A stretch of DNA of 5,410 bases, from the NCBI GenBank assembly GCA_002691365.1, contig NZHL01000010.1:43981-49390 (forward strand), in the 5' to 3' direction. Below are positions 4,971-5,410 of the stretch, in pieces. The notes below the pieces were generated by a model, which saw nothing but the letters and a program-made list of their open reading frames with translations, ran no database searches and was not told where the DNA came from. This DNA comes from Fidelibacterota bacterium. GTDB taxonomy: Bacteria > Fidelibacterota > Marinisomatia > Marinisomatales > S15-B10. The number at the start of each line of letters is the position of its first letter. Positions within the stretch are counted from its first letter, which is position 1. The translations under genes and the position numbers were made by a program.

Positions 4971-5410
4971 CATAAAAGTCATTCTTTTGTTGATGACCTT
5001 ATCTCCAGATCGAAGTGAGTAAATATACATTCCAGTACTAACAGGCATTCCCGCATCATTTGTTCCATTCCACATAACTGTTTTATAACCAGCGTTTTGT
5101 TGGCTATTAATTAAAGTTTTGATCTTACGACCACTTACATCAAAAACTTCAAGCGTAATAAAGCCAGCTTCTGGCAATTGATATTGGATACTTGTGCTTG
5201 GGTTAAAAGGATTAGGAAAATTCTGCTTTAAATTGAAGTCTACAGGTAATTGGCCATCAGCTATAGCACTTAATAGATTTCTATCTATTATAACAGTATA
5301 TGAGCCATTTAAAGAAGAAGTGTTTAATTCATTATCCTTTGAATAGATATCCCAATCAAAATACGTTACATCGCTGTTTAAAGTTTTTTGTTCTGTGATT
5401 AATCTTTCCA
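4965..5410 (-). CDS. C-terminal end of a T9SS-exported protein (type A sorting domain), 5'-truncated
   Basis: The - strand frame ending in TAA at 4967-4965 stays open to the window edge, giving 147 residues (first full codon 5408-5406); the start lies beyond. TTG at 5177 is an internal Leu codon. Residues 1-53 are a piece of unknown ectodomain (containing Y-F-D-W-D-I-Y and S-Y-T-V-I-I-D). From about residue 54 comes a canonical Por-type/T9SS type A sorting domain: L-P-V-D-F, N-F-P-N-P-F-N-P-S-T (63-72), L-E-V-F-D-V-S-G-R-K-I, W-N-G-T-N-D-A-G, S-T-G-M-Y-I-Y-S-L-R-S-G and the terminal K-R-M-T-F-M-K. In this system the domain directs periplasmic cargo through the outer-membrane translocon, after which it is normally removed and the cargo anchored or released. 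The role of the cargo itself cannot be told from what is visible. It converges on the + strand genes with a 7-base gap. Confidence 0.93.
   Translation of the reverse strand, partial: ERLITEQKTLNSDVTYFDWDIYSKDNELNTSSLNGSYTVIIDRNLLSAIADGQLPVDFNLKQNFPNPFNPSTSIQYQLPEAGFITLEVFDVSGRKIKTLINSQQNAGYKTVMWNGTNDAGMPVSTGMYIYSLRSGDKVINKRMTFMK

Noticed and set aside
4965..5177. A separate 70-residue - strand gene starting at TTG 5177
   Set aside because: The same frame continues upstream to the window edge with the conserved first part of the T9SS sorting domain, so this is only the end of a larger gene.
1..5410. CRISPR array, insertion sequence or long repeats
   Set aside because: No regularly spaced direct repeats, terminal inverted repeats or transposase-like coding sequence were seen on either strand.

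Overview
The window is a very AT-rich bacterial segment with tightly packed genes. All seven visible coding-gene ends use TAA, and AGA is the dominant arginine codon. It carries a type IX secretion (T9SS) C-terminal sorting domain of the N-F-P-N-P-F-N-P kind and two signal peptides ending L-x-S|Q. Several starts also have recognisable Shine-Dalgarno-like sequences. Together these suggest a low-GC member of the FCB group outside, or at the edge of, the classical Bacteroidota, with Marinimicrobia (SAR406)-like bacteria as the best guess. The lineage is inferred from protein style only; no marker gene was compared.

Layout on the + strand: the 3' part of pheT (1-1704); a 65-residue coiled-coil protein (1706-1903); zapA (1903-2202, sharing one base with the previous stop); folD (2242-3105); tRNA-Arg(CCG) (3109-3182, three bases after the folD stop); a secreted serine hydrolase of the beta-lactamase/family VIII esterase fold (3203-4537); and a small exported protein of unknown function (4538-4957) whose start codon touches the hydrolase stop. 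On the - strand, converging seven bases away, is the C-terminal end of a large T9SS-exported protein (4965 to beyond 5410). No gene-free stretch exceeds 40 bases, apart from the tRNA and its short flanks.

The left half is housekeeping: Phe-tRNA charging, FtsZ-ring assembly (ZapA with a possible ZapB-like partner) and one-carbon folate metabolism. The right half is envelope or extracellular biology: a periplasmic or outer-membrane hydrolase with its coupled small partner, and a T9SS cargo protein. The tRNA sits at the junction. The spacing would allow one long + strand transcript in which tRNA processing separates the two halves.

No CRISPR array, insertion sequence, phage gene or obvious horizontally acquired block is visible. 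The less usual points are the tRNA embedded in a gene chain and decoding a codon the visible genes do not use, the small coiled-coil gene ahead of zapA, the hydrolase plus orphan pair, and glutamine at the predicted mature N-terminus of both signal-peptide proteins.
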